64,000 nucleotides of DNA from Deltaproteobacteria bacterium (GCA_020060215.1 JAGVAP010000063.1:1-64000), one strand, 5' to 3'; positions 32,884-41,869 are shown, numbered from the stretch's first letter. Numbers and translations are program-made. The notes: a model not told the origin generated them from the letters alone.

Positions 32884-34064
32884 AAAAGGATTTCATGTTT
32901 ACGTCCGAATCCGTGACCGAAGGTCATCCTGACAAGCTCTGCGACCAGATCAGCGACGCGATCGTGGATCATTTCCTCATGCAGGATCCCCGTGCCGGTC
33001 TCCGGATCGAATGCGCCGTTTCGAGCGCCATCGTCTTCATCGCCGGGCGCTTCGCCACCAGAGGCAAGGTGGACCTCACCCATGTGGCTCGGAAGGTGAT
33101 TAAGAGGATCGGCTATGACCAGCCGGACTTCAACTCGAAGATCTGCAGTATCCTTTCTTCGCCCCAGGGCTCGCCTCCAGACCGGTACTTCGACTTCGAC
33201 GAACACCGCCTTACCGACGATCAGATCGAAAAACTCGCGGTGAAAACGCAGGCAACCCTTTTCGGTTTTGCCTGTGACCACACGCCTGAACTGATGCCCC
33301 TTCCCATCTCTCTCGCCCGCAGGCTCTCGATGCAGCTCAGCCGCGCTCGGGTCGAGGGAAAACTCTCCTATCTCATGCCTGACGGAAAGGTTCAGGTGGG
33401 GGTCGAATTCCTTGACCGCAAACCGGTTCGCATACACAGCATCACCATTACAGCGAGCCAGAGAGACGCCCGTCATCCCGATTTGAAGACACTGGAGGAG
33501 GATATCCGGAGGGATGTGATCGATTCCGCTTTTCAGGACCAGCAGATCAGGCCCGACCCGAAAACGAGGATTTTCGTAAATCCGGACGGCTTGTTTCTCG
33601 GTGGACCCAGCTATCATTCGGGCCTGACCGGACGCAAGAATGGTGTAGACACCTATGGGGAATACAGCCGCCACAGCGGAAACGCGCTCAGCGGGAAGGA
33701 TCCCTCGAGGATCGACAAGGTGGGCGCCTATGCGGCGCGCTATGCGGCAAAGAACATCGTAGCGGCCGGGCTTGCATCGGAATGTGAGATCACCTTGAGC
33801 TATTCCATCGGGATCACCAGGCCGGTTTCTCTCCAGGTCGAGACCTCCGGCACAGGCAAGCTGCCCGACCCGGAAATCCGCGAGATGGTGAAAAGGCATT
33901 TCGATTTCCGCCTCGCGGCGATCCTGAGAGACTTCAACCTGAGAAACCTGCCGGCCTCGAGTGCAGGGGGATTCTACCAGAGGCTCGCGGCTTATGGCCA
34001 TTTCGGTCGTACGGACATGGAGCTGCCGTGGGAAAGGACGGATAAGGCTTCAGCGCTGAGATAG
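32880..34064 (+). CDS. Divergent S-adenosylmethionine synthetase-like protein
   Basis: A 394-residue MAT-fold protein. Conserved parts: FTSESVTEGHPDKLCDQISDAIVD at the start, VNPDGLFLGGPSYHSGLTGRK, DTYGEYSRHSGNALSGKDPSRIDK and SYSIGITRPVSL. But the standard GAGDQGLMFGYA loop of MetK is replaced by VKTQATLFGFAC, and GGGAFSGKDP is altered at the first glycines. The gene overlaps the P-type ATPase stop codon (ATGA), which is not a usual metK neighbour. It is either a specialised AdoMet synthetase or a MAT-fold protein with a different product or a regulatory role. Confidence 0.8.
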   Translation: MKKDFMFTSESVTEGHPDKLCDQISDAIVDHFLMQDPRAGLRIECAVSSAIVFIAGRFATRGKVDLTHVARKVIKRIGYDQPDFNSKICSILSSPQGSPPDRYFDFDEHRLTDDQIEKLAVKTQATLFGFACDHTPELMPLPISLARRLSMQLSRARVEGKLSYLMPDGKVQVGVEFLDRKPVRIHSITITASQRDARHPDLKTLEEDIRRDVIDSAFQDQQIRPDPKTRIFVNPDGLFLGGPSYHSGLTGRKNGVDTYGEYSRHSGNALSGKDPSRIDKVGAYAARYAAKNIVAAGLASECEITLSYSIGITRPVSLQVETSGTGKLPDPEIREMVKRHFDFRLAAILRDFNLRNLPASSAGGFYQRLAAYGHFGRTDMELPWERTDKASALR

Positions 34065-34089
34065 CATTTCAGCGTGAAGAGTCGTTCCT

Positions 34090-34641
34090 TTACAGCCTGA
34101 TGAATTTCAATGCCGCTCCGATGAGCGCAGCCTGTTCCTTGCTCATCTGACCCAGGCTGTCACGTCGCTCCGCCATGCGCCGAAAGCGGGTGAAATCCGT
34201 GGGCAAAGCCTCGGTATCCACGAGGTAAGCGATTTTTTGGACGATCTCCCGGATGTCCTGGGGATCTTTGATTCGGCCTTTTATCTTGGCAAAGTACTCC
34301 ACCTTCATTCGGCCTCTGGCTTCATCGAACGTGATGTCCTTCACCCGGTGCACTGCGAGAATCACGTAATCTCCAAGCGATTGCCAGAAGATCTCGTCGT
34401 GGAATTTCCAGAGCGGCAGGGAGAAGCGCAACAGGGCCGGCTGCTTTTTCCCTCTTTGCGGGATATGCTTATAAAGAACGACCGGAAAATCTTCCACCTC
34501 TTTTTTCTCGACCTTTTCAAGCATTTCAAACAATGTGAGCCTTTGCTGTTTACGATGCAGCTTGTCGATCTGCTCCAAAACGCCGCCCTGTCCAATACCG
34601 GAGCCAACATTCTCGATCGCCGTTATAAATGTGTTTGCCAT
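34090..34641 (-). CDS. Hypothetical protein
   Basis: A 183-residue soluble protein starting MANTFITAIENVGSGIGQGGVLEQIDKLHRKQQRLTLFEML, then a beta-rich middle (FPVVLYKHIPQRGKKQPALLRFSLPLWKF and GDYVILAVHRVKDITFDEARGRMKVEYFAKIKGRIKD) and a helical end. No family recognised. The ribosome site AAGGAGGCGCACA before the ATG is excellent, so the gene is very likely expressed. It is convergent with the MetK-like gene; the two stop codons are about 25 bp apart. Confidence 0.6.
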   Translation of the reverse strand: MANTFITAIENVGSGIGQGGVLEQIDKLHRKQQRLTLFEMLEKVEKKEVEDFPVVLYKHIPQRGKKQPALLRFSLPLWKFHDEIFWQSLGDYVILAVHRVKDITFDEARGRMKVEYFAKIKGRIKDPQDIREIVQKIAYLVDTEALPTDFTRFRRMAERRDSLGQMSKEQAALIGAALKFIRL

Positions 34642-34941
34642 TGTGCGCCTCCTTCATCTCGATCTAAGACATAAACGATCAAGCCGCCCTTCGAGCCTGA
34701 TCTTAACAGGCATCGAAGATACCGCCCGCAAGCCTCGCTGCGTAGAGTCCGTGCTTGGCCCCTATCATAAGCGGTCGAGGTTGGCCGGCTGTCGGCCCCC
34801 TTGATTGTAACGGCAAAAACGATGGCAGGTAATTAGGTAATGACATTATTTCAGGACGGCGCATCGAGCATGCCGGGAATTTGGGGGGTGGCTTCTTGCA
34901 GGAAGATTGAAGCGCCTTGCGGTATGCAGGGAAAATGGGCA

Positions 34942-34958
34942 CCGCCCCGAAGGGGTGG
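34942..34958 (-). terminator. Possible terminator after the HMA-like/zinc-ribbon unit
   Basis: On the minus strand CCACCCC-TTCG-GGGCGG-type hairpin with a UUCG loop, one mismatch in a 7-bp stem, 41 bp past the stop of the 35.0 kb gene, with TTTT a few bases later. The rest of the gap 34642-34998 shows nothing I can support. Confidence 0.4.
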
Positions 34959-34998
34959 GACTCCAAGCGAAACGCGGAGAATACGCGCGCGGTTTGGT

Positions 34999-35367
34999 TC
35001 AAATAAAGGCGGCCAGGAACGAGAGTCCCGTGCCTTCTAACGCTCTTCCTACGGCCCAGCCGAACAGCGCCTTGCCGACGGCCTGCCGAGCGCGGGATTT
35101 CAGGCTGCCCCTGTTTGTACGTCCACCGGGAGTTTTCGCTTCCAGGAAACCCTTTTTCCTGAGCGCCTCCAGGATCTTTTCTGATCCGATGATCTCCGGG
35201 GAGTAGATAATCAGGACCTTTGCGGTCAACGGGTTTATGGACAGGAAAACGATCCCGTGAAGACGGCCGAGGAGGGCCTGCAGCGCTTCTGCGGTTGCCG
35301 GTTTCGATTTTATCTTGGAGATTCTGATTCGCAATCTTCCCGGGATACTATGGATGTAATCGCTCAT
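34999..35367 (-). CDS. Cys-less HMA-like domain protein
   Basis: A 122-residue protein. Residues 1-70 follow the same HMA_2 pattern as the 29.3 kb protein and the ATPase N-terminus: SIPGRLRIRISKIKSK, LHGIVFLSINPLTAKVLIIYS, without metal cysteines. The C-terminus has a glycine/alanine-rich stretch (VGKALFGWAVGRALEGTGLSFLAAF) that may contact the membrane. AGGAGG lies ahead of the ATG. It is 16 bp after a zinc-ribbon gene and both appear to be under Pho-type box 8. Confidence 0.6.
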   Translation of the reverse strand: MSDYIHSIPGRLRIRISKIKSKPATAEALQALLGRLHGIVFLSINPLTAKVLIIYSPEIIGSEKILEALRKKGFLEAKTPGGRTNRGSLKSRARQAVGKALFGWAVGRALEGTGLSFLAAFI

Positions 35368-35383
35368 CCTATCTTTTCTCCTC

Positions 35384-35641
35384 CTAAAGAATTTTCAAAA
35401 AGGATCGGCATGCGGGGTATCTCGAGCATCTGTAGCGAACCGTACCGCCATGCCGCATGAATACATGCATTCTGCACCCGCACTTCGGACAACATGGTCT
35501 TTCAGAGATCTCCGGCTTTGAGGAATCCTTTGTGAACTGGCGATTACAGGAAAGACACAGGTAACGATCTTCGCCTTTGGCGGTCTTTCCGTATTTGTAG
35601 TACGCATCCGAGTTGCATCGCGGACATCGGATTTCCATTCG
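35384..35641 (-). CDS. Double zinc-ribbon protein, Pho-box associated
   Basis: An 85-residue protein from the ATG at 35641 (a TTG at 35677 is in frame). Two Cys4 zinc sites: the first is IRCPRCNSDAYYKYG with RYLCLSCNRQFTK, the InsA-like ribbon; the second is CCPKCGCRMHVF with YRCSRYPACRSFL, similar to the C-terminal zinc fingers of topoisomerase I. No catalytic domain follows, so it is not a transposase. It precedes the HMA-like gene by 16 bp. A three-repeat Pho-type box with AATAAT is immediately upstream. Confidence 0.65.
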   Translation of the reverse strand, partial: RMEIRCPRCNSDAYYKYGKTAKGEDRYLCLSCNRQFTKDSSKPEISERPCCPKCGCRMHVFMRHGGTVRYRCSRYPACRSFLKIL

Positions 35642-35700
35642 CCAGGCCTGTCTTATGAAGTCGCAAATCGTGGCCAACCGACGTTCAACCTTTGGGGATG

Positions 35701-35741
35701 ATTATTTTTTTCTGTTAGAAAAAGATTAGATGGCCATTAGC
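35701..35741 (-). promoter_or_regulatory. Pho-type box 8, driving the zinc-ribbon/HMA-like pair
   Basis: TTAGA at 35715, TTAGA at 35726 and TTAGC at 35737, exactly 11 bp apart. On the minus strand AATAAT (complement of 35701-35706) follows after 8 bp. Confidence 0.75.
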
Positions 35742-35942
35742 TTTCTATTTCTTTTTCCCCCGAGATCCTCATCCGTTAGGGCAGTGATGGGCGGCGGGGG
35801 CCCGATCCGGCACTGCTCCAGAAAGCAGGAAGTGCGGAAGGCGCTGAGTGAGTCGGAGTTGGCCGGGGTGCTTACGGTGGTGGGATGAGGGCGGGGTTTT
35901 GGATGTTCTGAACTCGATAATGCGAGGCTTCGTTCCGAAACC

Positions 35943-36260
35943 TCAGGATGGGAGCCGGACGTCCTCGCCTTCAGAGTTGATGCAGGGGCTGCTTCGCCGA
36001 AACTTATCGGCATCCATCCTGTTCGACTCCAACTCCCAGAGGATGTCATCCGGTTCCGTGTTCTTCTCGAGCCAGGAGACGATCTGCCGGTCGACATCTT
36101 TGGGAAACGATAGATCAAGTATCTTGAATTCCCTCCGGTTGTCTTTTCTGAAGTAAAGCATCATCACCTTTGCCCGAATGCTCTCGGGGAGCCTGATGGC
36201 CTTTCCTATGGTGAGGTCGAAAATACACATCGCGCTCTCCACCTGTCTTCTACTACCCAT
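35943..36260 (-). CDS. Hypothetical 105-residue protein, Pho-box associated
   Basis: Starts at 36260 (GGAAGAG ahead; an upstream in-frame start at 36302 lacks a ribosome site). The protein has a beta-rich first half (MCIFDLTIGKAIRLPESIRAKVMMLYF, REFKILDLSFPKDVDRQIVSWLEKN) and a disordered tail. No family recognised. A degenerate Pho-type box lies about 85 bp upstream. The 240 bp downstream up to box 8 contain no supported gene. Confidence 0.5.
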   Translation of the reverse strand: MGSRRQVESAMCIFDLTIGKAIRLPESIRAKVMMLYFRKDNRREFKILDLSFPKDVDRQIVSWLEKNTEPDDILWELESNRMDADKFRRSSPCINSEGEDVRLPS

Positions 36261-36343
36261 GACTCTTCCTTTCTTCTCTTGGGGTTCTCGGTTTCTCCTC
36301 ATTTAAAGGCTCCTGTCATTGGGCTCAATCTAGGACGCAAGAA

Positions 36344-36370
36344 TTCGGACAACATTACGTTAATGTTAGG
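36344..36370 (-). promoter_or_regulatory. Pho-type box 9, upstream of the 105-residue protein
   Basis: TTCGG at 36344, TTACG at 36355 and TTAGG at 36366, 11 bp apart. Only one word is perfect; orientation is toward the minus-strand gene. Confidence 0.45.
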
Positions 36371-36529
36371 AGTGCATGAGAAAGAGGGAAACCTATCCAG
36401 GCGGAGCCGTCCCCCAATTAACCGGGTTTTAAACCTGCCCTGATGCCGCCCTCACATCTTCTTCAGGATAATAGCGACTACATCCAGCAGAGCTGTTCCT
36501 GATCCGGGATACAGAAGTCGGCGTCACCT

Positions 36530-36567
36530 TTTAATCAGAATCTAATCTTATGAACACGTGATCCTAA
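36530..36567 (+). promoter_or_regulatory. Pho-type box 10, driving pstS copy 2
   Basis: TTTAA at 36530, TCTAA at 36541 and CCTAA at 36563; the position expected at 36552 is not conserved, so the two best words are 22 bp apart, two periods. Faces the second pstS. The -10 is weak (around GATTCA at 36579). Confidence 0.5.
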
Positions 36568-36644
36568 CAATATGAACCGATTCATGTTTCATGTAATTCG
36601 AACGGCCCTGCAGGGAGTTCGATGCGTCAGCAAGGAGGAAGCAT

Positions 36645-37706
36645 ATGAAACGGTATATTTCTCGGCTGAGACTCGCTGTTCTTGTTGTTTTAGGCATGAT
36701 GCTGATGAATGGGCCTGCCTGGAGGACGGCGTCTGCGAACGACCTTGTTGGAGCGGGAGCTACCTTTCCCTTTCCCCTCTACAGCAAGATGTTCGATGAC
36801 TATTCTCGCCGTCACGGCGTCAGAATCCGGTATGAGCCGATCGGCTCCGGGGCCGGAATCGAGCAAATCACAGCGAAAAAGGTTGATTTCGCGGGCTCCG
36901 ATGCCTGCATGAGTGAAAAGGAAAGGAAGGAAGCAGGAGCGCCGATCCTACATATTCCAACCTGCCTTGGGGCCGTAGCGATAACCTACAATCTGCCCGG
37001 CAATCCGCAGTTGAAGCTCACTCCCGATCTGATAGCGGGCATCTTTCTCGGGAAGATTGAAAGGTGGAATGATCCCGGAATCGTTGCGCTGAACGGCGCC
37101 GTGCGCCTTCCTGATATGGGGATTACGGTCATTCACCGTTCCGACGGGAGCGGTACGACCTTCATTCTTAGCGAATACTTGAGCAAGGCAAACCAGGAAT
37201 GGCGGAAACGGATCGGCTTCGGGAAGTCCCTTCGCTGGCCCGTGGGCCGCAAGGCCAGGGGCAACCCGGGGGTTGCCGGCCTGGTGAACCAGATTTCCGG
37301 GTCTATAGGATATGTGGAACTGGTCTACGCTCTCGGAAACAACATGGCGATTGGAGCAGTGAAAAACAGGTCCGGCAGGTTCGTCGCACCTTCTACGGAG
37401 TCGGTCAGCCTTGCCGCCCGGGTAGATCTGCCTGAACATAGTGAACCCTCCTTGACCGATACGTCCTCAGCTGAAGGGTACCCAATAAGCGGGTTTACGT
37501 GGCTGCTGGTTTACACGGAACAAAACTACCTTGGGAGATCCAGAGAGAGGGCCGAGGACCTGGCCGAACTGTTGTGGTGGGTCACCCACGATGGACAGGA
37601 CCACACTACGACTCTTCACTACGCCCCTTTGCCGGAGGAGGCGGTCAAGCAGGCAGAAGAGCTGCTCAAGACCCTGACCCATAATGGGAGTCCCCTGCTG
37701 CAATAG
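36645..37706 (+). CDS. pstS: Phosphate-binding periplasmic protein PstS (copy 2, classical type)
   Basis: A 353-residue PstS with signal peptide (ISRLRLAVLVVLGMMLMNGPAWRTASA). Phosphate-binding motifs: NDLVGAGATFPFPLYSKMF, YEPIGSGAGIEQI, DFAGSDACM and VIHRSDGSGTTFILSEYLS. It is closer to the E. coli-type PstS than the copy at 26.6 kb. AAGGAGGAAGCAT precedes the ATG. It has its own Pho-type box and is followed on the same strand by a hybrid kinase and a chemoreceptor, so it could supply the ligand-bound form to signalling proteins as well as to PstCA. Confidence 0.93.
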   Translation: MKRYISRLRLAVLVVLGMMLMNGPAWRTASANDLVGAGATFPFPLYSKMFDDYSRRHGVRIRYEPIGSGAGIEQITAKKVDFAGSDACMSEKERKEAGAPILHIPTCLGAVAITYNLPGNPQLKLTPDLIAGIFLGKIERWNDPGIVALNGAVRLPDMGITVIHRSDGSGTTFILSEYLSKANQEWRKRIGFGKSLRWPVGRKARGNPGVAGLVNQISGSIGYVELVYALGNNMAIGAVKNRSGRFVAPSTESVSLAARVDLPEHSEPSLTDTSSAEGYPISGFTWLLVYTEQNYLGRSRERAEDLAELLWWVTHDGQDHTTTLHYAPLPEEAVKQAEELLKTLTHNGSPLLQ

Positions 37707-37817
37707 AACCTTACGATCCCAATCCCATCCGACATCGCAGGCTGATTTGATCCATATTGCATCATGAGGATGTGGGAACGAGCTGATCCCGCTTTCATAA
37801 TAGGAGCAGGCGACACA

Positions 37818-39758
37818 ATGATTTTGGGAAGACTGAAGATCGGAACCAGATTGAGTATTGGCCTTGCAACCATAACCCTGTTCATGGTGCTCGTCATCTT
37901 GTTCGGCATCCTTGGAATGAGAGACGTCGACGAACAAATGAAACATCTCATCATAAGCCATCACAAGATTTGGAATGCCAACGTCATCAGGGATTCTCTG
38001 CACAATGCAGACAAGTCGCTCCTCCCCGTGATCCTTTCTCAGGACGAAAGAACGCGAGCCTTTGAAAACGTGAAGATCATAACGGCGCGTGCGACCTATG
38101 CAGACGCCATCGAGGAACTGATGAAACTCGAGAGCACCGCAAGAGGGAGAGACCTCCTCACCCGACTGCAGCACGCATTGGTTGCATTCAAGAAAGACAG
38201 TGAAAATGCCATTGAAATGGCCATGAACAGCAACCCGGAGCAGGCGGTTTTCCTGTACTTGAACTCCATAAGGCCCCCGACACTATCCCTTTATCAGCTC
38301 TGTGCCGAACTGGCCACTTATGAGAAAGAGGAGAGCGACACATACTCCCGGGAGGCTATCACCACCTACCGGAAAACCCGATATTTCTTTGTTTTGATCG
38401 GCGGGATAGCGGTCATCATTGCCGTACTTGGAGCCGTTCTCCTGACGCGCAGCATTGTCACTCCCCTTGAACAAGGGGTCTCCTTTGCGAACAAGCTGTC
38501 CGAAGGTGACTTCTCAGCAGAGATAGAGATAAAGCAGCATGATGAGACAGGGCACCTCCTTCGCGCCATGAAGAACATGGCCGAACGGCTGAAGAAGACC
38601 AAATCGCTTGAGCAACAGCTGTTCCAGTCGCAGAAATTGGAAAACGTCGGGAGGCTCGCAGGAGGAGTTGCTCACGACTTCAACAACCTCTTGACCGTAA
38701 TCAGAGGTTATAGCGAACTGGCGCTTCTTGGAATGGCGGAAGGGGACCCTGTAAGAGGATCTCTGGAGGAAGTCCTGAAGGCATCCGAACGGGCGGGGAA
38801 TCTCACACGTCAGTTGCTCGCGTTCAGCCGGCGTCAGGTCATGGAAATGAAGATCATCGATCTAAAGTGCCTGATGAAGGATCTCGAAAAGATGCTCCGG
38901 CGACTTATCGGCGAAGATATTGACCTGCGTTTGGTGCTCGCCCCCGACCTCGGCAGAGTAAAGGCGGACCCCGGCCAGATCGAACAGGTCATCGTCAACC
39001 TTGCAGTGAATGCCAGGGATGCGATGCCTTCCGGCGGTGTCCTTACGATCGAAGCGGCCAACGTTGAACTGGATGAGGGTTGCAGTTGCCAGCATGTTGA
39101 CGCTAAACCCGGAGAATATGTCCTGCTCTGCGTCAGCGATACGGGGACAGGAATGGGCCCCGAGGTGAGGGAGCGGATTTTTGAGCCCTTCTTTACAACC
39201 AAAGAGAAAGGGAAGGGAACGGGACTCGGACTTTCCATGGCCTACGGCATAGTCAAGCAAAGCAACGGTCATATCTGGGTCTACAGTGAGGCGAATAAGG
39301 GCACGACCTTCAAGATCTATTTGCCGCTGGCGAAGGAGCCCGCCGAATTGGCAGCTCACAAAAAGGAAGCAACCACCATTCCCGGAGGAAGAGAAACTAT
39401 ACTTCTGGTCGAAGATGAATCTTCGGTTCGTCATCTGGCTGCCCGAGTGTTGCGGGACCAAGGCTACACCATTCATGAAGCGTCGGATGGGACAGAGGCC
39501 CTACATTTCATGCAAGGAAACGGCGGGGAAAACATCGACCTTCTGTTGACCGATGTGATCATGCCCAAATTGAACGGTAAGGAGTTGTCTGAGCATCTGA
39601 AAAACATAAATCCCAAGCTCAGAGTGCTTTTCACCTCCGGGTATACGGATGACGTCATCGCTCACCACGGCGTACTGGAAGACGGCACCGACTTCATCCA
39701 AAAACCCTATACCTCGGCAGCCCTGACAACAAAGGTACGGGAAGTGCTGAGCGAGTGA
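37818..39758 (+). CDS. Membrane hybrid histidine kinase with C-terminal receiver
   Basis: A 646-residue protein. Membrane helix at about 12-33, a helical extracytoplasmic region resembling a four-helix-bundle sensor (residues 35-205), second helix (YFFVLIGGIAVIIAVLGAVLL), HAMP (TRSIVTPLEQGVSFANKLSEGDFSAEIEI), HisKA with GGVAHDFNNLLTVIRGYSELA, HATPase_c (VNLAVNARDAMPSGG, GTGLGLSMAYGIVKQ) and a receiver with phospho-aspartate in LLLTDVIMPKLNGKEL. No DNA-binding output. The start at 37818 was chosen over 37764. It lies 111 bp after pstS copy 2 and 29 bp before a chemoreceptor. Confidence 0.9.
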   Translation: MILGRLKIGTRLSIGLATITLFMVLVILFGILGMRDVDEQMKHLIISHHKIWNANVIRDSLHNADKSLLPVILSQDERTRAFENVKIITARATYADAIEELMKLESTARGRDLLTRLQHALVAFKKDSENAIEMAMNSNPEQAVFLYLNSIRPPTLSLYQLCAELATYEKEESDTYSREAITTYRKTRYFFVLIGGIAVIIAVLGAVLLTRSIVTPLEQGVSFANKLSEGDFSAEIEIKQHDETGHLLRAMKNMAERLKKTKSLEQQLFQSQKLENVGRLAGGVAHDFNNLLTVIRGYSELALLGMAEGDPVRGSLEEVLKASERAGNLTRQLLAFSRRQVMEMKIIDLKCLMKDLEKMLRRLIGEDIDLRLVLAPDLGRVKADPGQIEQVIVNLAVNARDAMPSGGVLTIEAANVELDEGCSCQHVDAKPGEYVLLCVSDTGTGMGPEVRERIFEPFFTTKEKGKGTGLGLSMAYGIVKQSNGHIWVYSEANKGTTFKIYLPLAKEPAELAAHKKEATTIPGGRETILLVEDESSVRHLAARVLRDQGYTIHEASDGTEALHFMQGNGGENIDLLLTDVIMPKLNGKELSEHLKNINPKLRVLFTSGYTDDVIAHHGVLEDGTDFIQKPYTSAALTTKVREVLSE

Positions 39759-39787
39759 GATCATGAAAGGTGTTGATTGGTGAAGAA

Positions 39788-41356
39788 ATGGGGATCATAC
39801 GAAAGATTAATCTGCTCACGATATCTGTGGCCGTATCGGTTGGCTTGTTGTCTCTTGCCATCTCAAGCCGGTTTCTCTGGAAAGGCGGAATGGAGCACAT
39901 TGAGTCGCTCCGCTCCAAAATGCGACAGGAACGGGAAATCAAGCTGAAGGACCTGGTGGACTCTGCCTTTTCGGTTCTTGAAAATGCAAACTTTTACGAG
40001 GATGCGGTTCGATCTCTCGGCAATATGCGTTTTGGAGAAGGAAGGAAGAACTACTTCTTTGTCATGGACACGGATGGGTTGATGTACGTCCATCCTGAAC
40101 GGCCGGAACTGGTGGGAAAAGTCCAAGTGAACCTCACGGATTCCGAAGGCCGCAAAATCATCCAGGAAATCATTCGCATGGCCAGGGAACAAGGGGAGGG
40201 ATATTACTCGTATCTATGGCCAAAGCCGGGAGAAGATGCACCGGAATCCAAGCTAACCTATTTCAAATACCATCCGAAATGGAAATGGATCCTTTGCACG
40301 GGCGCCTACATGAGCGATTTGTACCAGCTCGAAACCGATACAGAGAAGAGAATGGCCTCCGGTCTGCGCGAGCTTTTAATGGTTCAGAGCATTCTGATTG
40401 TCGGAATGCTGATTCCGGTGGTTGTAATCACATTTCTCGTCTGCCGGCGGCTCATTCGCCCGATCAAGGACACAGTGGAGACGGTACAGGACAGCTCGGG
40501 GGAAGTCGCTTCCGTTTCTGACCAGATCGCAGCATCGAGCCAGGAAGTGGCCAGGGGGGCATCCCGCCAGGCCGAATCGCTTACCAGTGCCACGGACTCC
40601 CTTGAAACGCAGTTGGAGATGACGCAAAGAACCTCCCGTCTTGCCGCTGATATCCGAAAGCTTGTCGGTGAGACGGCGATCGTGGTGTCCAATGCTGGAG
40701 ACAGCCTGACGGATCTGAAGCAGATGGTCGTTGCCGTTTCGGATGCTGGCGCAAATGCTTCGTCGATCATCAGAACCATTGATACCATTTCCAGCCAGAC
40801 CAAGTTGGTGGCGTTGAATGCTTCCATTGAAGCCGCCAAGCTGGGAGAAAGGGGAAGCGGCCTGGGGGTGGTTTCGGAAGAAATCCGTAATCTGGCTCTT
40901 CGCACCACGGATGCATCAAAACAGACCGAAACCAGGATAGGCGAAATGCTGAAAAGGATGGAGGACGCGGAAATGAACCTGTCCCGCACGCAGGATGTCT
41001 TTTCCGGCTTGATCGAAATGACGGCAAAGGTCAGGACCCTTGTGGAGGAAATCGCGACGGCTTCAAGCCTTCAGGCGGACGGCGGTGAAAAGATCAAAAG
41101 CGAAATGAGGCAAATCGAGAGAGTCGTTGAGCAGAATGCCGCAAGTTCCGAGGAGCTTGCGGCCACTGTAGAGGAAATGATGCTTCAGGCCGATCATATG
41201 CGATCTGCCGTAGGGCAATTATCCGGTGTTCTTTATGGAGGCCCTGATGGCTCCAGAATACCTCAAGCATTCAGGAATCATGAAGAGGTGAAAAATGAAA
41301 ACAGTGAAAAACATAGCCTTGGTCGCTCACGACAACCGCAAGAAGGACCTCCTTGA
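39788..41356 (+). CDS. Methyl-accepting chemotaxis protein with Cache domain
   Basis: A 522-residue chemoreceptor. Membrane helix 1 ([19 protein letters not shown]), an sCache_2-type extracytoplasmic domain ([44 protein letters not shown]), helix 2 ([20 protein letters not shown]), HAMP, and the signalling hairpin tip [40 protein letters not shown]. The tip departs from the usual E-x-A-R-A-G-E-x-G-R-G-F pattern at several places. A GTG at 39770 is an alternative start. Its last 62 bp overlap mgsA. No che genes are in the window. Confidence 0.88.
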   Translation: MGIIRKINLLTISVAVSVGLLSLAISSRFLWKGGMEHIESLRSKMRQEREIKLKDLVDSAFSVLENANFYEDAVRSLGNMRFGEGRKNYFFVMDTDGLMYVHPERPELVGKVQVNLTDSEGRKIIQEIIRMAREQGEGYYSYLWPKPGEDAPESKLTYFKYHPKWKWILCTGAYMSDLYQLETDTEKRMASGLRELLMVQSILIVGMLIPVVVITFLVCRRLIRPIKDTVETVQDSSGEVASVSDQIAASSQEVARGASRQAESLTSATDSLETQLEMTQRTSRLAADIRKLVGETAIVVSNAGDSLTDLKQMVVAVSDAGANASSIIRTIDTISSQTKLVALNASIEAAKLGERGSGLGVVSEEIRNLALRTTDASKQTETRIGEMLKRMEDAEMNLSRTQDVFSGLIEMTAKVRTLVEEIATASSLQADGGEKIKSEMRQIERVVEQNAASSEELAATVEEMMLQADHMRSAVGQLSGVLYGGPDGSRIPQAFRNHEEVKNENSEKHSLGRSRQPQEGPP

Positions 41357-41771
41357 ATGGGTTTCCTGGAATTGCGGAACCCTTCTGAAACATCGACTGG
41401 TTTGCACAGGCACAACCGGAAAACTGGTTGAGCAAGCGCTGAGCACGAATGCCGCCATCGATGACTCTCCTTCTCAGCTGCCGGTCATGATCACCAAATT
41501 GAAATCCGGGCCACTGGGCGGGGATCAACAGCTCGGAGCATTGATCACGGAAGGCAAGATCGATTTCATGATCTTCTTCTGGGACCCCATGCAGCCGCAT
41601 CCCCACGATGTGGACGTCAAGGCGCTGTTGCGGATTGCGGTGGTTTACAACATCCCCATTGCCTGCAATCGCTCCACGGCGGACTTCATGATCTCCTCAC
41701 CCTTGATGGAGGAAGAATACGAGCCGGTGGTGAAGGATTATAGCGGCTACATCAATCGGAGCTATCCCTGA
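41295..41771 (+). CDS. mgsA: Methylglyoxal synthase
   Basis: A 158-residue Mgs[19 protein letters not shown], the phosphate-binding [30 protein letters not shown] and the catalytic-region [27 protein letters not shown] (E. coli Asp71 lies in GGDQQ), ending [14 protein letters not shown]. The enzyme converts dihydroxyacetone phosphate to methylglyoxal and free phosphate, and members of the family are inhibited by phosphate. It overlaps the chemoreceptor 3' end by 62 bp. Within a phosphate cluster this suggests release of phosphate from glycolytic intermediates when phosphate is scarce. Confidence 0.95.
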   Translation: MKTVKNIALVAHDNRKKDLLEWVSWNCGTLLKHRLVCTGTTGKLVEQALSTNAAIDDSPSQLPVMITKLKSGPLGGDQQLGALITEGKIDFMIFFWDPMQPHPHDVDVKALLRIAVVYNIPIACNRSTADFMISSPLMEEEYEPVVKDYSGYINRSYP

Positions 41772-41869
41772 TTCCACATTGGTCTTAACAATAAAATCCA
41801 TGAGGATGAAATGCCCCTTAAGGTTGCTGCCGCCAAGATCCAAAAAAATGAATGGAAAACATACCCGTT

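Noticed and set aside
30955..34001. Long antisense frames (559 and 456 residues) across the P-type ATPase and MetK-like genes
   Set aside because: Opposite-strand shadows; composition is His/Arg/Gly-rich without any motif.
35726..36118. 130-residue minus-strand frame beside the 105-residue gene
   Set aside because: Overlaps Pho-type box 8 and the 35943-36260 gene in another frame; Ser/Pro/Arg-rich without a motif.
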